Source of the DNA: Dyadobacter sediminis
GTDB taxonomy: Bacteria; Bacteroidota; Bacteroidia; Cytophagales; Spirosomataceae
Assembly (NCBI RefSeq): GCF_005860765.1
Contig: NZ_VCEI01000025.1
Location: 124,001 to 188,000 of the forward strand
Length of the DNA: 64,000 bases
Reading direction: 5' to 3'
Below are positions 44,600 to 53,204 of this stretch, piece by piece; position 1 is the first letter of the stretch; every line of letters begins with the position of its first letter. Under the pieces are notes generated by a model. It saw only the letters and a list, made by a program, of their open reading frames with translations, was not told the origin of the DNA and ran no database searches. A program made the position numbers and the translations under genes.

Positions 44600-45655
44600 T
44601 TACATCGCGGTAAGGATTTCAACTCTTACATCGTCACTGTCCACATAAGCGGAGCAGGTCAGTATCCAGCCTTCTTTCAGGTCCCGATCTGTTAAAACTT
44701 CATTTACGCTCATTCTTACTGCACCGTTCTTGCATATTCCTGCACAAGCGGAACAACGGCCGCCTCTGCAGCTGTAAGGCAGGTGGATTCCCGCAGAAAG
44801 TGCGGCATCCAGAATGGTCGTATGCGCCGGCACAAGCAACTGGTAATCCTTATCTCTGAAATGTAAATCGATCGTATGCGGAAAAGAATCCGTTTCAGGT
44901 TTTGGAACTGCAGGAATCACAAAGCTTTCTTTCCGGATTTGTGAAGAAGTAAAGCCCATGAAATGCAGCGTAATTTCCATGGAACGCATCAGTTCGTAAG
45001 GACCGCAGATGAAAAAACGGGCAAGTTCCGGTGGAAAAGCGAGTGATTTGCTTACAAGCTGTTCCAGCCGCGTGTTATTGATCCTGCCGCGGATGCCCGT
45101 CCAGTCGTCCGAAGGCTGACTATGGATTTGTATGACTTTCAGCCGTTCCGGAAACTGTTGCTGCAACTGCTGGATACGTTCCTGAAACAGCGTTGTTTTT
45201 GTGTTTCTGCTGGCGTAAATCAATGTAATGCGGCTTTCGATTTCATCGGTCAGTGCCTGTTTCATAAGAGAGAAAAGAGGCGTTATGCCGCTGCCGGCAC
45301 CGAGCAGAACAATGTCATGCGGCTTATCTCCGGTTTTTTCCAGCACAAAACGGCCTGCTGCAGGCAAGGCTGTGAATACATCGCCGACCTGGACGGAATG
45401 TACCCAGAAACGGGAAATTTCACCATTTGGAACACGCTTGACGGTAATGGCCGGAAAGGCATCTGCATCCGGCGCAGAACTCATGGAATACGAACGCCGA
45501 ACTTCATGGCCATGCTGCGGAATGAGAAAAGTAAGGAACTGACCGGCTTTGTACGTAAAAGGCTTTCCGTCGGTTCTTTCAAACAAAAACGTTTTGGTAT
45601 CTTCACTTTCCGGAATGATTTGCCTTACGCGCAGGGAAATGGTGGAGTCGGACAT
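44600..45655 (-). CDS. PaaE-like ferredoxin reductase with C-terminal 2Fe-2S domain
   Basis: A 351-residue electron-transfer flavoprotein. Domains in order: FAD-binding (about 1-100; RRSYSMSSAPDADAFP for flavin and VPNGEISRFW), NAD(P)-binding (about 105-235; VLLGAGSGITPLFSLMK, then FICGPYELM) and a plant-type ferredoxin domain (about 265-351; SCRGGRCSACAGIC with the fourth Cys in ILTCSAYV). It passes electrons from NAD(P)H through FAD and 2Fe-2S to a partner oxygenase or desaturase. That partner is not in the window. It follows the gene at 45668 by 12 bp on the same strand, so they are one operon. Confidence 0.9.
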   Translation of the reverse strand: MSDSTISLRVRQIIPESEDTKTFLFERTDGKPFTYKAGQFLTFLIPQHGHEVRRSYSMSSAPDADAFPAITVKRVPNGEISRFWVHSVQVGDVFTALPAAGRFVLEKTGDKPHDIVLLGAGSGITPLFSLMKQALTDEIESRITLIYASRNTKTTLFQERIQQLQQQFPERLKVIQIHSQPSDDWTGIRGRINNTRLEQLVSKSLAFPPELARFFICGPYELMRSMEITLHFMGFTSSQIRKESFVIPAVPKPETDSFPHTIDLHFRDKDYQLLVPAHTTILDAALSAGIHLPYSCRGGRCSACAGICKNGAVRMSVNEVLTDRDLKEGWILTCSAYVDSDDVRVEILTAM

Positions 45656-45667
45656 CAGTTGGTGTCT

Positions 45668-46777
45668 TTATTGAATATTTTTTAAGTAAGACTTTTCAGC
45701 AAGAAAATTATTCCAGACCGTTTCATATTCTGCCAGCAAAGTCCAGCAATGCGCCTCACAAATCCAGTGCATATGAAAAAGCGGGTTAATGGAAGCCTTG
45801 TAAAGCAAAGGATTCTCATACGCTGTCAGCAATCCGGCAATGAAGAAGTAAAAACCTTTGAAGTCATGAACCGTGTAATTTTCGACGGGAATCCTTTCTG
45901 TTTCAATGCCGAGCCTTATCAGGGAAGTAGAAAGAATCACGCGGTCCATCGGGCTTTTCGTGGCGGCTGCAAGCTGAATCGTGTCTTCAGCCAGTTTCTT
46001 TCTGATACTTTGAAGAGCAGGCGGATCGAATGCTGCAATCAATCGCGCTACATGATAAATAATCAGCGGTGTTCGCGGATATTGATGCGCACACCGGAAA
46101 GGAGCAGTCCGGTAACGGTCCGTTTCAATGACGGAACGAATGTAAGCAAGGCTGTCGTGATCGTGCCGGTTCAAAGGCAGGTTATGCCGGAAAATCAGCA
46201 GCATGAGATTGCTCAGCACGCAGACGTCAAATTCAATATACATGTTCTTTCCGAACCATGTTGAATAAGCCTGCAACGCGCTGTATTCGGGATACGTGTT
46301 CCGAATGCGTCGTCCGGTCCCGTTGGCATGCAGCGGCAGTTTCTGTTTGAGCCAAATCATTTCATCCGTTGACGCTTTGGAAGTCAGATAAATAAATGCA
46401 GTATCATCAATGTCGTCAGGAATACGGAAATGATCAAAATGGCGGAATACATGGCCATTCGGAAAATGCATGGAAGGTTTTGTTTTCCAGAAATTATAAG
46501 TCTTTAAACCGTCTTTGTTCTGAAACGCAGGATAATTTTTAATAACCTTGCCGCAAATTCTGTCGATCCGGTTTTGAAGTTCAGCGTCCGCCTGATTCCG
46601 TACCGATTGCAGCGTATAGCAGATAATGGCTGAAAAAAATATCGTTGTATCCGGTCTTCTGTAACCAATAACCGGATTAATGCGGTATGCAGAAAAAATG
46701 CCTTCCGGAAAATAGCGGTTTCCCGTGGATTGTAGACATTCGGTTTGATCAATGAATTTCTGCAGGTTTTGCTTCAT
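45668..46777 (-). CDS. alpha-toroid protein with a DIDDTA motif, function unknown
   Basis: A 369-residue cytoplasmic, mostly helical protein. The segment FRIPDDIDDTAFIYL (about 115-129) contains DIDDTA, which matches the DxDD catalytic acid motif of class II terpene cyclases such as squalene-hopene and copalyl-type enzymes. The protein is shorter than a two-domain cyclase and I see no clear QW repeats, so it may be a single toroid domain or an unrelated helical protein. Cys/His-rich ends (HMHWICEAHCW) are notable. It heads an operon with the PaaE-like reductase, a pairing that could support modification of a lipid or terpenoid. This is an inference. Confidence 0.6.
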   Translation of the reverse strand: MKQNLQKFIDQTECLQSTGNRYFPEGIFSAYRINPVIGYRRPDTTIFFSAIICYTLQSVRNQADAELQNRIDRICGKVIKNYPAFQNKDGLKTYNFWKTKPSMHFPNGHVFRHFDHFRIPDDIDDTAFIYLTSKASTDEMIWLKQKLPLHANGTGRRIRNTYPEYSALQAYSTWFGKNMYIEFDVCVLSNLMLLIFRHNLPLNRHDHDSLAYIRSVIETDRYRTAPFRCAHQYPRTPLIIYHVARLIAAFDPPALQSIRKKLAEDTIQLAAATKSPMDRVILSTSLIRLGIETERIPVENYTVHDFKGFYFFIAGLLTAYENPLLYKASINPLFHMHWICEAHCWTLLAEYETVWNNFLAEKSYLKNIQ

Positions 46778-46808
46778 GTTCCGAAACTAACAAATCACAC
46801 TATAAAAA

Positions 46809-46835
46809 GAAACCCTGTCTTTCGGACAGGGTTTC
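46809..46835 (-). terminator. intrinsic terminator of the Nfu-type gene
   Basis: A perfect 11-bp stem GAAACCCTGTC/GACAGGGTTTC around a 5-base loop. On the minus strand it is followed by TTTTTATA. It lies between the stop of the Nfu gene and the start of the next minus-strand gene. Confidence 0.8.
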
Positions 46836-46854
46836 GGCAATTTTATTTTCTTTT

Positions 46855-47451
46855 TTAAACTCCTTCTGCCACAACCTGTTTCACATCCGGAACCATGCGG
46901 GTAAGCAAATTTTCAATTCCGGCTTTCAATGTCAGCGTGGAAGACGGGCAGCCGCTGCACGAACCCTGGAGCAATACTTTAACAACGCCGGAATCTTCAT
47001 TGAACGAATGAAAGTTAATGGCACCGCCGTCCGATTCCACGGCTGGACGTACGTATTGGTCCAGCGCCGCCTTTATTTTCTGAACCGTGTCGGAATCCCT
47101 TGAATCTACAATAACCGTGTTTTTATCAATGGTGCGCTGTTCGAAAACAGGATGATTTTCTTCAAAATAAATCTTTATGAACTGCTTTGTATCTCTCAGC
47201 ACATCTTCCCACGCAATGGCTTCATCTTTGGTCAGCGTAATGAAGTTACTGGCTATAAAAACCCTTTTTACATGCGGAAACTGAAACAGGTCATAAGCAA
47301 GCGGTGAAGCACTGCCTTCTTGCAAAGCGGCTTCACGCGAAGGGTAATCAAATGAAAGTCCGTCGGGAACCAGTTCGAAATTCAATACAAATTTCATTGA
47401 ATTCGGATTGGGGCTTAATTCCGTATATACAAAAACCGGTCGTGTAAGCAT
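46855..47451 (-). CDS. Nfu-type Fe-S cluster scaffold protein
   Basis: A 198-residue iron-sulfur carrier. The N-terminal Nfu_N domain (about 1-95; PNPNSMKFVLN) is followed by a NifU C-terminal domain (about 110-198) with the cluster-binding CxxC in GSCSGCPSSTLTLK. It delivers Fe-S clusters to client proteins in the cytoplasm. Length and domain order match the NfuA/NFU1-like group of Bacteroidota. A reasonable partner could be the 2Fe-2S reductase downstream, although the terminator between them argues for separate transcripts. Confidence 0.92.
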   Translation of the reverse strand: MLTRPVFVYTELSPNPNSMKFVLNFELVPDGLSFDYPSREAALQEGSASPLAYDLFQFPHVKRVFIASNFITLTKDEAIAWEDVLRDTKQFIKIYFEENHPVFEQRTIDKNTVIVDSRDSDTVQKIKAALDQYVRPAVESDGGAINFHSFNEDSGVVKVLLQGSCSGCPSSTLTLKAGIENLLTRMVPDVKQVVAEGV

Positions 47452-47548
47452 TTCTTTTTTATAAAATGATGGGGTAAATTAATCTCTACTGCAATGAACA
47501 AGTAAAATGAAGATTTGGTTTTCAAATCCGGAAATGCACGGCAATAAA

Positions 47549-47580
47549 AAAGCCCGTCAGTTATTTTTCTGACGGGCTTT
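47549..47580 (-). terminator. intrinsic terminator of the L21-L27 operon
   Basis: A perfect 12-bp stem AAAGCCCGTCAG/CTGACGGGCTTT with an 8-base loop TTATTTTT, just after the rpmA stop. The minus-strand tail is TTTTTATTG. Confidence 0.85.
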
Positions 47581-47616
47581 CAAAGTTCAGCACGATAAAA
47601 TGCTGGATCTGATTTC

Positions 47617-47907
47617 CTAAGCTTCTGCTGTTGCAGGCTCGGTTGCCGCAATTGCGATGGGTTCAATGTGAACGTAAGACTTGTTTTCACGCGTCTTGCG
47701 GAAAACCACATTGCCTTCAACCAGTGCAAACAATGTATGGTCGCGGCCGATGCCTACGTTTTTGCCAGGATTGTGTTTTGTTCCGCGCTGGCGGACCAGA
47801 ATGTTGCCTGCTTTGGCAAGCTGGCCACCAAATAATTTTACTCCAAGACGCTTGCTTTCCGACTCACGTCCGTTTCTCGAGCTACCTACACCTTTCTTAT
47901 GTGCCAT
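47617..47907 (-). CDS. rpmA: 50S ribosomal protein L27
   Basis: A 96-residue ribosomal protein of the peptidyl-transferase region. The N-terminus [20 protein letters not shown] is the classic L27 start, followed by [22 protein letters not shown] and [15 protein letters not shown]. It lacks the cleavable N-terminal extension of Firmicutes. It ends in a short Ala/Glu/Thr tail ([10 protein letters not shown]). It follows rplU on the minus strand, the usual order. Confidence 0.97.
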   Translation of the reverse strand: MAHKKGVGSSRNGRESESKRLGVKLFGGQLAKAGNILVRQRGTKHNPGKNVGIGRDHTLFALVEGNVVFRKTRENKSYVHIEPIAIAATEPATAEA

Positions 47908-47976
47908 GATATCTTAAACTGATTGTTGTAATTTCTTGATTTAAACAGATACTTGCTTTCCGGGTTGCGGAACAAC

Positions 47977-48288
47977 TCAGGCTACAATTTCGTCAATGCT
48001 GATCTTTGTCAGATACTGGCGGTGACCATTTTTAACTTTGTAACCTTTACGTCTTTTCTTTTTGAAGACGATTACTTTTTCACCTTTAAGGTGTTCAAGT
48101 ACAGTTGCTTTTACAGAAGCGCCGGCTACTGTTGGCAAACCTACCTGTACTGTGCCTCCGTTATCAACGAGAAGGACTTTATCAAACACAAGGGCAGCGT
48201 TCACGTCACCTTCAAGCCTGTGCGTGAAGATAGCGAGACCCTTTTCAACCTTAAATTGCTGACCTGCGATTTCTACAATTGCGTACAT
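47977..48288 (-). CDS. rplU: 50S ribosomal protein L21
   Basis: A 103-residue ribosomal protein. The start [17 protein letters not shown] and the [15 protein letters not shown] segment near residue 80 are typical, the latter binding 23S rRNA. The C-terminus ends [10 protein letters not shown]. It is first in the rplU-rpmA operon, 69 bp before rpmA. The 320-bp gap upstream to 48612 holds its promoter region; I saw no gene in it. Confidence 0.97.
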   Translation of the reverse strand: MYAIVEIAGQQFKVEKGLAIFTHRLEGDVNAALVFDKVLLVDNGGTVQVGLPTVAGASVKATVLEHLKGEKVIVFKKKRRKGYKVKNGHRQYLTKISIDEIVA

Positions 48289-48611
48289 GTTAATTGATTA
48301 TGATATACTGAATTTCAAAATGAGGTGCAAATATAGGCACATAAATGCAGAATAACAATGCCTTACGCTGTTTATTTGGTACTGCAAGCAGAGCCCGGAA
48401 CGCCAATAGAAATGCCGGCCGGATTATTTATGCAATTATTTGTATAGATATAGTTAAAGCTGTTCAAACAATTACCTTTATACATCAGATGAAAAGTGCC
48501 GTTCACGGAATATTTGTCAAATTGAAGGATTAACAAACCTTAACATTCCAAAAATGTTACTTTTATCATTAAATTACGTCTTACCATAGGAATGATTAAT
48601 AAAATATAAAA

Positions 48612-49262
48612 ATGAAAATTGGTCTGTGGATTTTGATTGCTGTATTTACGGGTTTGACAGGCAGAACAAGTGCTTTCAGTTCGGATTATGTTTATCTGAA
48701 TGATGAAAAACAGGTTTCCTCAGGTTATCAGATAGGCGATGCCGTGGCTAATTTCCAGCTTAAAAATGCAGATGGCAGCAATGTTTCTTTAAATGATTTT
48801 TCAGGGTCAAAAGGCATTATTGTTGTTTTTACAAGCAATCACTGTCCGTTCGCAAAGGCTTATGAAGACCGCGTTATTGCGCTGAACAGTAAATTTGCGT
48901 CTCAGGGATTTCCGGTAATTGCCATCAATCCAAGCGATCCGGGAACGCATCAGGACGATACGGCTGAAAAAATGAAGGAAAGATCTGCTGCCAAAAGTTA
49001 CCGGTTTCCATATCTGGTCGATAGTCAACAGCAAACAGCCAGGGCGTTTGGTGCCATCCGTATGCCGCAGGTTTATATACTTCAGAAAAACGGGGCCAAA
49101 TTCATAGTCAGGTATATGGGTATGATTGATGACAATCCGCAGGATCCGTCAGGTGTCACAAAACTGTACGTTGATGAAGCCGTAACCAATCTTCTGAGCC
49201 AGAAACCGGTTGTGACTACGGTAACAAAACCCGTCGGATGTGCCATCAAACTGAAAAATTAA
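48612..49262 (+). CDS. exported thioredoxin-like (peroxiredoxin-like) protein
   Basis: A 216-residue protein with a signal peptide (about 1-22, GRTSAFS). The thioredoxin fold begins at about 38 (IGDAVANFQLKNADGSNVSL). The active-site region SNHCPFAKAYEDR has a single Cys at the N-terminal position (CPFA in place of CxxC), as in the PRX-like group. A last Cys in KPVGCAIK near the end is also a family mark. The protein is probably periplasmic and redox-active, perhaps a thiol peroxidase. It precedes the SMP-30-like gene by 24 bp and may share its transcript. Confidence 0.82.
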   Translation: MKIGLWILIAVFTGLTGRTSAFSSDYVYLNDEKQVSSGYQIGDAVANFQLKNADGSNVSLNDFSGSKGIIVVFTSNHCPFAKAYEDRVIALNSKFASQGFPVIAINPSDPGTHQDDTAEKMKERSAAKSYRFPYLVDSQQQTARAFGAIRMPQVYILQKNGAKFIVRYMGMIDDNPQDPSGVTKLYVDEAVTNLLSQKPVVTTVTKPVGCAIKLKN

Positions 49263-49286
49263 TGAATTAACGATTCATGCAGTCTT

Positions 49287-50195
49287 ATGAACAAACTTAT
49301 TGCATCCGTCTTTTATAGCATTTTGTTATTGCTGGCGCAACCTTCCTTTGCACAAACCAAAAGCAAGAATTTTTCCAACGAAGGTGAATTTACTAGCAAT
49401 TGCGAAGGACCAGCTGTTGATCAGGACGGAAATGTATATGCAGTCAATTTTGCCCGCGACGGCACTATTGCCCAGATCAACAAGAAAGGCAATGCCAGCT
49501 TTTTTGTCACACTTCCCAAAGGCAGCACCGGGAACGGAATCCGGTTCGGCGATGCAAATACCTTTTATGTAGCCGATTTTACAGGCCATAATGTTCTGAA
49601 AGTGAATCTGATCACGAAAGAAACAACTGTTTTCGCCAATGAGCCGAAAATGAATCAGCCCAACGATCTTGCCATTACGGCTTCCGGGCATATTTTCTGT
49701 TCCGATCCGAACTGGAAAGAGAACACCGGCCAGATCTGGCACGTTTCACCCGACGGTAAAACAAAGATTGCTGCTGAAAACATGGGTACCACCAATGGTA
49801 TTGACATAAGTCCGGACGAGAAAAAGCTGTACGTCAATGAAAGCGTACAGAAAAATGTCTGGGTTTTTGATCTGTCTGAAGACGGCACTTTGTCCAATAA
49901 AAAACTGCTTTACCATTTTGAAGACGGCGGTATGGACGGCATGCGGTGCGACATTCTCGGGAATTTGTACATTGCACGGCATGGCGTCGGTGAAGTAGCC
50001 GTTCTTTCACCCGAAGGCAAAGTAATCCAGACCATTAAAACCATTGGCAAGAAAGTATCCAACATCTGCTTTGGCGGACGCAACGGAAAGACCTGCTACA
50101 TTACGCTTCAGGACCGCGGATGTCTGGAAAGTTTTCAGGCCAAATCAGCCGGAAGGGAATGGGCCATGATGGAGGCCTTTTCTGAAAAGAAGTAG
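49287..50195 (+). CDS. exported SMP-30/gluconolactonase-like beta-propeller protein
   Basis: A 302-residue exported protein with signal peptide ending near SFAQ. The six-bladed propeller of the SMP-30/Gluconolactonase/LRE family shows as NCEGPAVDQDGNVYAV, NQPNDLAITASGHIFCSDPNW, TNGIDISPDEKKLYVNES and GGMDGMRCDILGNLYIAR, with the Glu and Asn/Asp metal ligands of that family. It is likely a calcium-dependent lactone hydrolase in the periplasm; the substrate is unknown. It follows the thioredoxin-like gene closely. Confidence 0.88.
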   Translation: MNKLIASVFYSILLLLAQPSFAQTKSKNFSNEGEFTSNCEGPAVDQDGNVYAVNFARDGTIAQINKKGNASFFVTLPKGSTGNGIRFGDANTFYVADFTGHNVLKVNLITKETTVFANEPKMNQPNDLAITASGHIFCSDPNWKENTGQIWHVSPDGKTKIAAENMGTTNGIDISPDEKKLYVNESVQKNVWVFDLSEDGTLSNKKLLYHFEDGGMDGMRCDILGNLYIARHGVGEVAVLSPEGKVIQTIKTIGKKVSNICFGGRNGKTCYITLQDRGCLESFQAKSAGREWAMMEAFSEKK

Positions 50196-50279
50196 AATGA
50201 TCTCTAACGATCATTTTCGAAAGTTTTTTAGTCAGGTTTCCGGCCATTTTGAAATGCTTCACCGTTCTTTACACACGCT

Positions 50280-50966
50280 ATGTTTAGGTATGAAAAACAG
50301 TTTTATTTTCTTCAGAGAAATCTGAATATTGTCCTGCTTTCCATTATTTCGTTTTCTGCCGTAGCACTGCTTGCATTTCGTATTTACAGCTACGACTGGG
50401 ATTTTATATTTCTTGTCTGGAACCTGTTTCTTGCCTGGGTGCCATTGCTGTTTATTCAAATGGTCTGGTCATTTGAAATCAGGCGCAGGCTGCCGTTAGG
50501 ACTGCTGATCGTTTGTTTCCTGATCTGGCTTCTGTTCTTTCCAAATGCACCTTACATCATAACCGATCTGAAATACGTTCGCAGCGTTCCGGAACATATG
50601 ATCTAGTATGATGCGCTGATGCTTTTCAATTTTTCAGTTGCAGGCTTGCTGGCAGGCCTTTGCAGCATCCGGATTGTGCACCGGATTTTTGCACATCGCT
50701 GGAACCATGCAGTTGCCTGGCTCGTAGTTCTGGTTTCTATGCTTCTCGGCGGTTTTGGCGTATACCTGGGCCGGTATGGCAGATGGAACAGCTGGGATAT
50801 GGTGACGCAGCCGAAAGCACTCTTGCAAGGAATAACAAGCCGTATGCTGGACCCGTTTGCAATAAAACATACTTTTACGTTTTCGTTCGTAATGATGTTG
50901 TTGTACTTTGCGTTCCATATTTTCGACGAACTCAAAAAGCATGAAGGGACCCATAAATATTCTTAA
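50280..50966 (+). pseudogene. DUF1361 membrane protein with an in-frame TAG
   Basis: The frame from 50280 encodes a DUF1361-like multi-pass membrane protein (LFFPNAPYIITDLKYV is the family's typical block) but hits TAG at 50604-50606. Reading through in the same frame continues at once as YDALMLFNFSVAGLL and stays open to 50966, giving about 228 residues. Family members usually have Trp at this position (..WYD..), so a TGG to TAG change explains the break. There is no frameshift. It could be a true nonsense mutation, a sequencing error, or lead to reinitiation at the Met at 50619. The 3' end overlaps dgkA by 26 bases. Confidence 0.8.
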
Positions 50967-51315
50967 AGCTGTGCGTAGCTTTCGGTATGCCGGCGTAGGT
51001 ATTTATAATTTATTCCGATACGAAAACAACGCCCGCATCCATTTGCTTGCCTGTATATTCGTCGTTATTGCAGGTGTTTTCTTTGATATTTCATCTGCCG
51101 AATGGTCATTGCTGGTTATCCAGATCGGACTTGTATGGTCGGCAGAGGCGGTTAATACAGCCGTTGAAAAACTGGCAGACGTCGTTTCACCTGAATACCA
51201 TCCTGGAATCAAAGTAGTAAAAGATACAGCTGCCGCCGCAGTGCTCATACTTGCCATTTCAGCTGTCATTGTAGGAGGAATTATATTTATTCCGAAAGCA
51301 CTGCTGTTTTTTTGA
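50941..51315 (+). CDS. dgkA: diacylglycerol kinase family protein
   Basis: A 124-residue inner-membrane lipid kinase. I use the ATG at 50941 (MKGPINILKAVRSF), because it opens the usual amphipathic start; the frame is open to 50908. Three transmembrane helices follow, and the active-site block WSAEAVNTAVEKLADVVSP is intact, as is FRYENNARIH. It phosphorylates diacylglycerol or undecaprenol. The start overlaps the end of the broken DUF1361 gene, so it may be translationally coupled to it. Confidence 0.88.
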   Translation: MKGPINILKAVRSFRYAGVGIYNLFRYENNARIHLLACIFVVIAGVFFDISSAEWSLLVIQIGLVWSAEAVNTAVEKLADVVSPEYHPGIKVVKDTAAAAVLILAISAVIVGGIIFIPKALLFF

Positions 51316-51340
51316 CCTTTGTTTCAGTTCCTCAACATCC

Positions 51341-51919
51341 ATGCGCCTTCGGACAACATCATTCCAATCTGCTATGCACCAGCAAGTTTTTCGCTCCTTG
51401 TACGTTGTCCAATGCTTTATTGTACATTCTTTTCGATTGGTCTGCAGCAATTTGTACAAGTGCAGGCTTGCATGCATAACGGGACTCTTTTTGTTGCTGA
51501 CAACCTTTGAAATCAAAGCTCAGTTTTCTGCTGACAGCTCCCTGCAGCTTGCCCGGAAATGGTATGACAAAGAAACCATTTACCTGAGAGGCGGCAACAG
51601 TTATGTTAAAAACAATGTTATTTATTCAGGAGGAAAAGCCTTGCGGAGCGAATTCATGATTTCTCCGGGCGGACTGGAATTATACCTGAAATCAAGACGT
51701 ACAAGAAACATCGCATTGTTTATTTCACTCGCTGGCTCCGCCGGAACAATCGTTTCGCTCGTTTCAGGCAATAGGGACAATCTCCGCAAGTTCTTCTGGG
51801 TATCGCTGGGAACAGGAGTCGTTTCATCGGTTCTGACCATGCAGGCCAACAACCAGCGCGATCAGGCGGTTTGGCTGAGAAACCGGGATGCCATGATTTT
51901 TATGAAGGTTGAACAGTAA
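51341..51919 (+). CDS. exported or membrane protein of unknown function
   Basis: Up to 192 residues. The N-terminal 45 residues look like non-coding extension; a signal segment (ACITGLFLLLTTFEIKAQ) begins near residue 45, so the true start may be a non-ATG codon just before it. The mature part has a charged N-terminal region (QLARKWYDKETIYLRGG), then one or two hydrophobic stretches (IALFISLAGSAGTIVSLVSG and FFWVSLGTGVVSSVLT). I do not recognise a family. Confidence in the start is low. Confidence 0.5.
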   Translation: MRLRTTSFQSAMHQQVFRSLYVVQCFIVHSFRLVCSNLYKCRLACITGLFLLLTTFEIKAQFSADSSLQLARKWYDKETIYLRGGNSYVKNNVIYSGGKALRSEFMISPGGLELYLKSRRTRNIALFISLAGSAGTIVSLVSGNRDNLRKFFWVSLGTGVVSSVLTMQANNQRDQAVWLRNRDAMIFMKVEQ

Positions 51920-52076
51920 ATGTACTTTGTCAAAGCAAAATTTTTGTATGTTTTAGACAATTTTTAGCCACTTGCTCATTATTTATGGCAGTTGGATAAA
52001 TAAATTTTCATGTTCAAAAAGTTGCGCTTTATTTAATTTAAAGATTCAGTTTGCCTTTATTTTAAATATCATCTAT

Positions 52077-53135
52077 ATGAGTGCATTATTATTTTCTACT
52101 AAGCTATTTCCATTTTTATGCTTACTTGTTGCTTCCTGGGAATGTAAATTACTTAATACAACAGGAGAAGACATTTGGCAATCAGATACAATCATCAATT
52201 CTAATAACCAAATTCATCAGTATGCTGATATTTTTATAGCAGGCGCAATTAATAATTTCAATAATTATTCAAACGCCGCTTACTGGAAAAACGGTAAAGA
52301 AATTATACTCTCAAATGATCATTCTTTTGCAAACGACATTCTAGTTAATGAAGGTGATGTTTTTGTAGGAGGGACAATTAACGGAAAGCCATGTTATTGG
52401 GTTAATGGAAAATGTGTAATTATAAGCAAAGATGATGGATTTGTAAGTGCTATTAAGTTTCATAAGGGAAATCTATACATGGTAGGGCTATACCATGATA
52501 GCTTGACAGATATATACTATGCCTTTTTGTGGGAAAATAATGTTTTTACCATTCTTGGTAATGGCTATGCCAGTGTAACTGACATAGCTTTTGATAATAA
52601 TGACATTTACATAGCGGGAATTGATGAAGGAAAGCCTTGTTATTGGGAAAATCAGGTGAAAATAATGTTATCCGATCATGTCGGAATAGTAAATGGCATT
52701 GAAATAGCAAATAATGATGTACTTTCAGCAGGAGAGTTCGCACCTGAAGATAATGAATATTATTTAACAGGTTACTGGAAAAATAAAGAATTCATTTCTG
52801 TTGGTAATAATTCAGCTTACATCTGGAATGTTAGCTTCAATAAAGACAAGATTTATCTTGTTGGATCTCAGATAATGGATAAGGATTCATTAATTGATCA
52901 GGCTATTTTAATTGAGGATAAGGTCAAAACAGTCCTGAGTGTTCCAGACAATGTGTCAGCTGTTGCATTAAACATTGATTTTAATAAAGGCGATAAATAC
53001 ATTATAGGAAATTGTATTACATCAACAAAACCAGTATTGTCTTCGCAGGTTTGTTACTGGCTTAATAATAAAATATACATTATTGGAAGGCCGGGTTCTG
53101 TTTGCTCGGCTATTCATATCGAGCCTGTTCTATAA
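52077..53135 (+). CDS. AT-rich repeat lipoprotein, beta-propeller-like
   Basis: A 352-residue exported protein. I start at 52077 (MSALLFSTKLFPFLCLL), giving a short signal with Cys near residue 23 (SWEC), perhaps a lipoprotein. The rest is built of about six repeats with YWKNG or YWENQ/YWVNG strings, a hydrophobic strand and an acidic turn such as DDGFVSAIKF, DNNDIYIAGI. This resembles the strand pattern of small beta-propellers. The coding sequence is far richer in A and T (17 of 60 bases G or C at 52141-52200) than its neighbours (28 of 60 at 49981-50040), which suggests recent transfer. The function is unknown. Confidence 0.7.
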   Translation: MSALLFSTKLFPFLCLLVASWECKLLNTTGEDIWQSDTIINSNNQIHQYADIFIAGAINNFNNYSNAAYWKNGKEIILSNDHSFANDILVNEGDVFVGGTINGKPCYWVNGKCVIISKDDGFVSAIKFHKGNLYMVGLYHDSLTDIYYAFLWENNVFTILGNGYASVTDIAFDNNDIYIAGIDEGKPCYWENQVKIMLSDHVGIVNGIEIANNDVLSAGEFAPEDNEYYLTGYWKNKEFISVGNNSAYIWNVSFNKDKIYLVGSQIMDKDSLIDQAILIEDKVKTVLSVPDNVSAVALNIDFNKGDKYIIGNCITSTKPVLSSQVCYWLNNKIYIIGRPGSVCSAIHIEPVL

Positions 53136-53153
53136 CTGTTTAGAAACAGAAAA

Positions 53154-53190
53154 TGCCTGCACTTCTGGCAAGTACAGGCACTTTTTGTTT
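53154..53190. terminator. bidirectional terminator between convergent genes
   Basis: TGCCTGCACTT (53154-53164) pairs with AAGTACAGGCA (53170-53180) with one mismatch around CTGGC; A-rich before and TTTTTG after. It serves the repeat lipoprotein gene and the DUF2911 gene from either side. Confidence 0.75.
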
Positions 53191-53204
53191 CTGATTTATA
53201 AAAC

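Noticed and set aside
48345..48533. 62-codon frame between rplU and the thioredoxin-like gene
   Set aside because: No homology seen, and the region looks like promoter DNA.
50619..50966. Separate gene for the second half of DUF1361
   Set aside because: It is in frame with the first half, lacks an N-terminal context of its own, and completes the family domain; better read as one broken gene.
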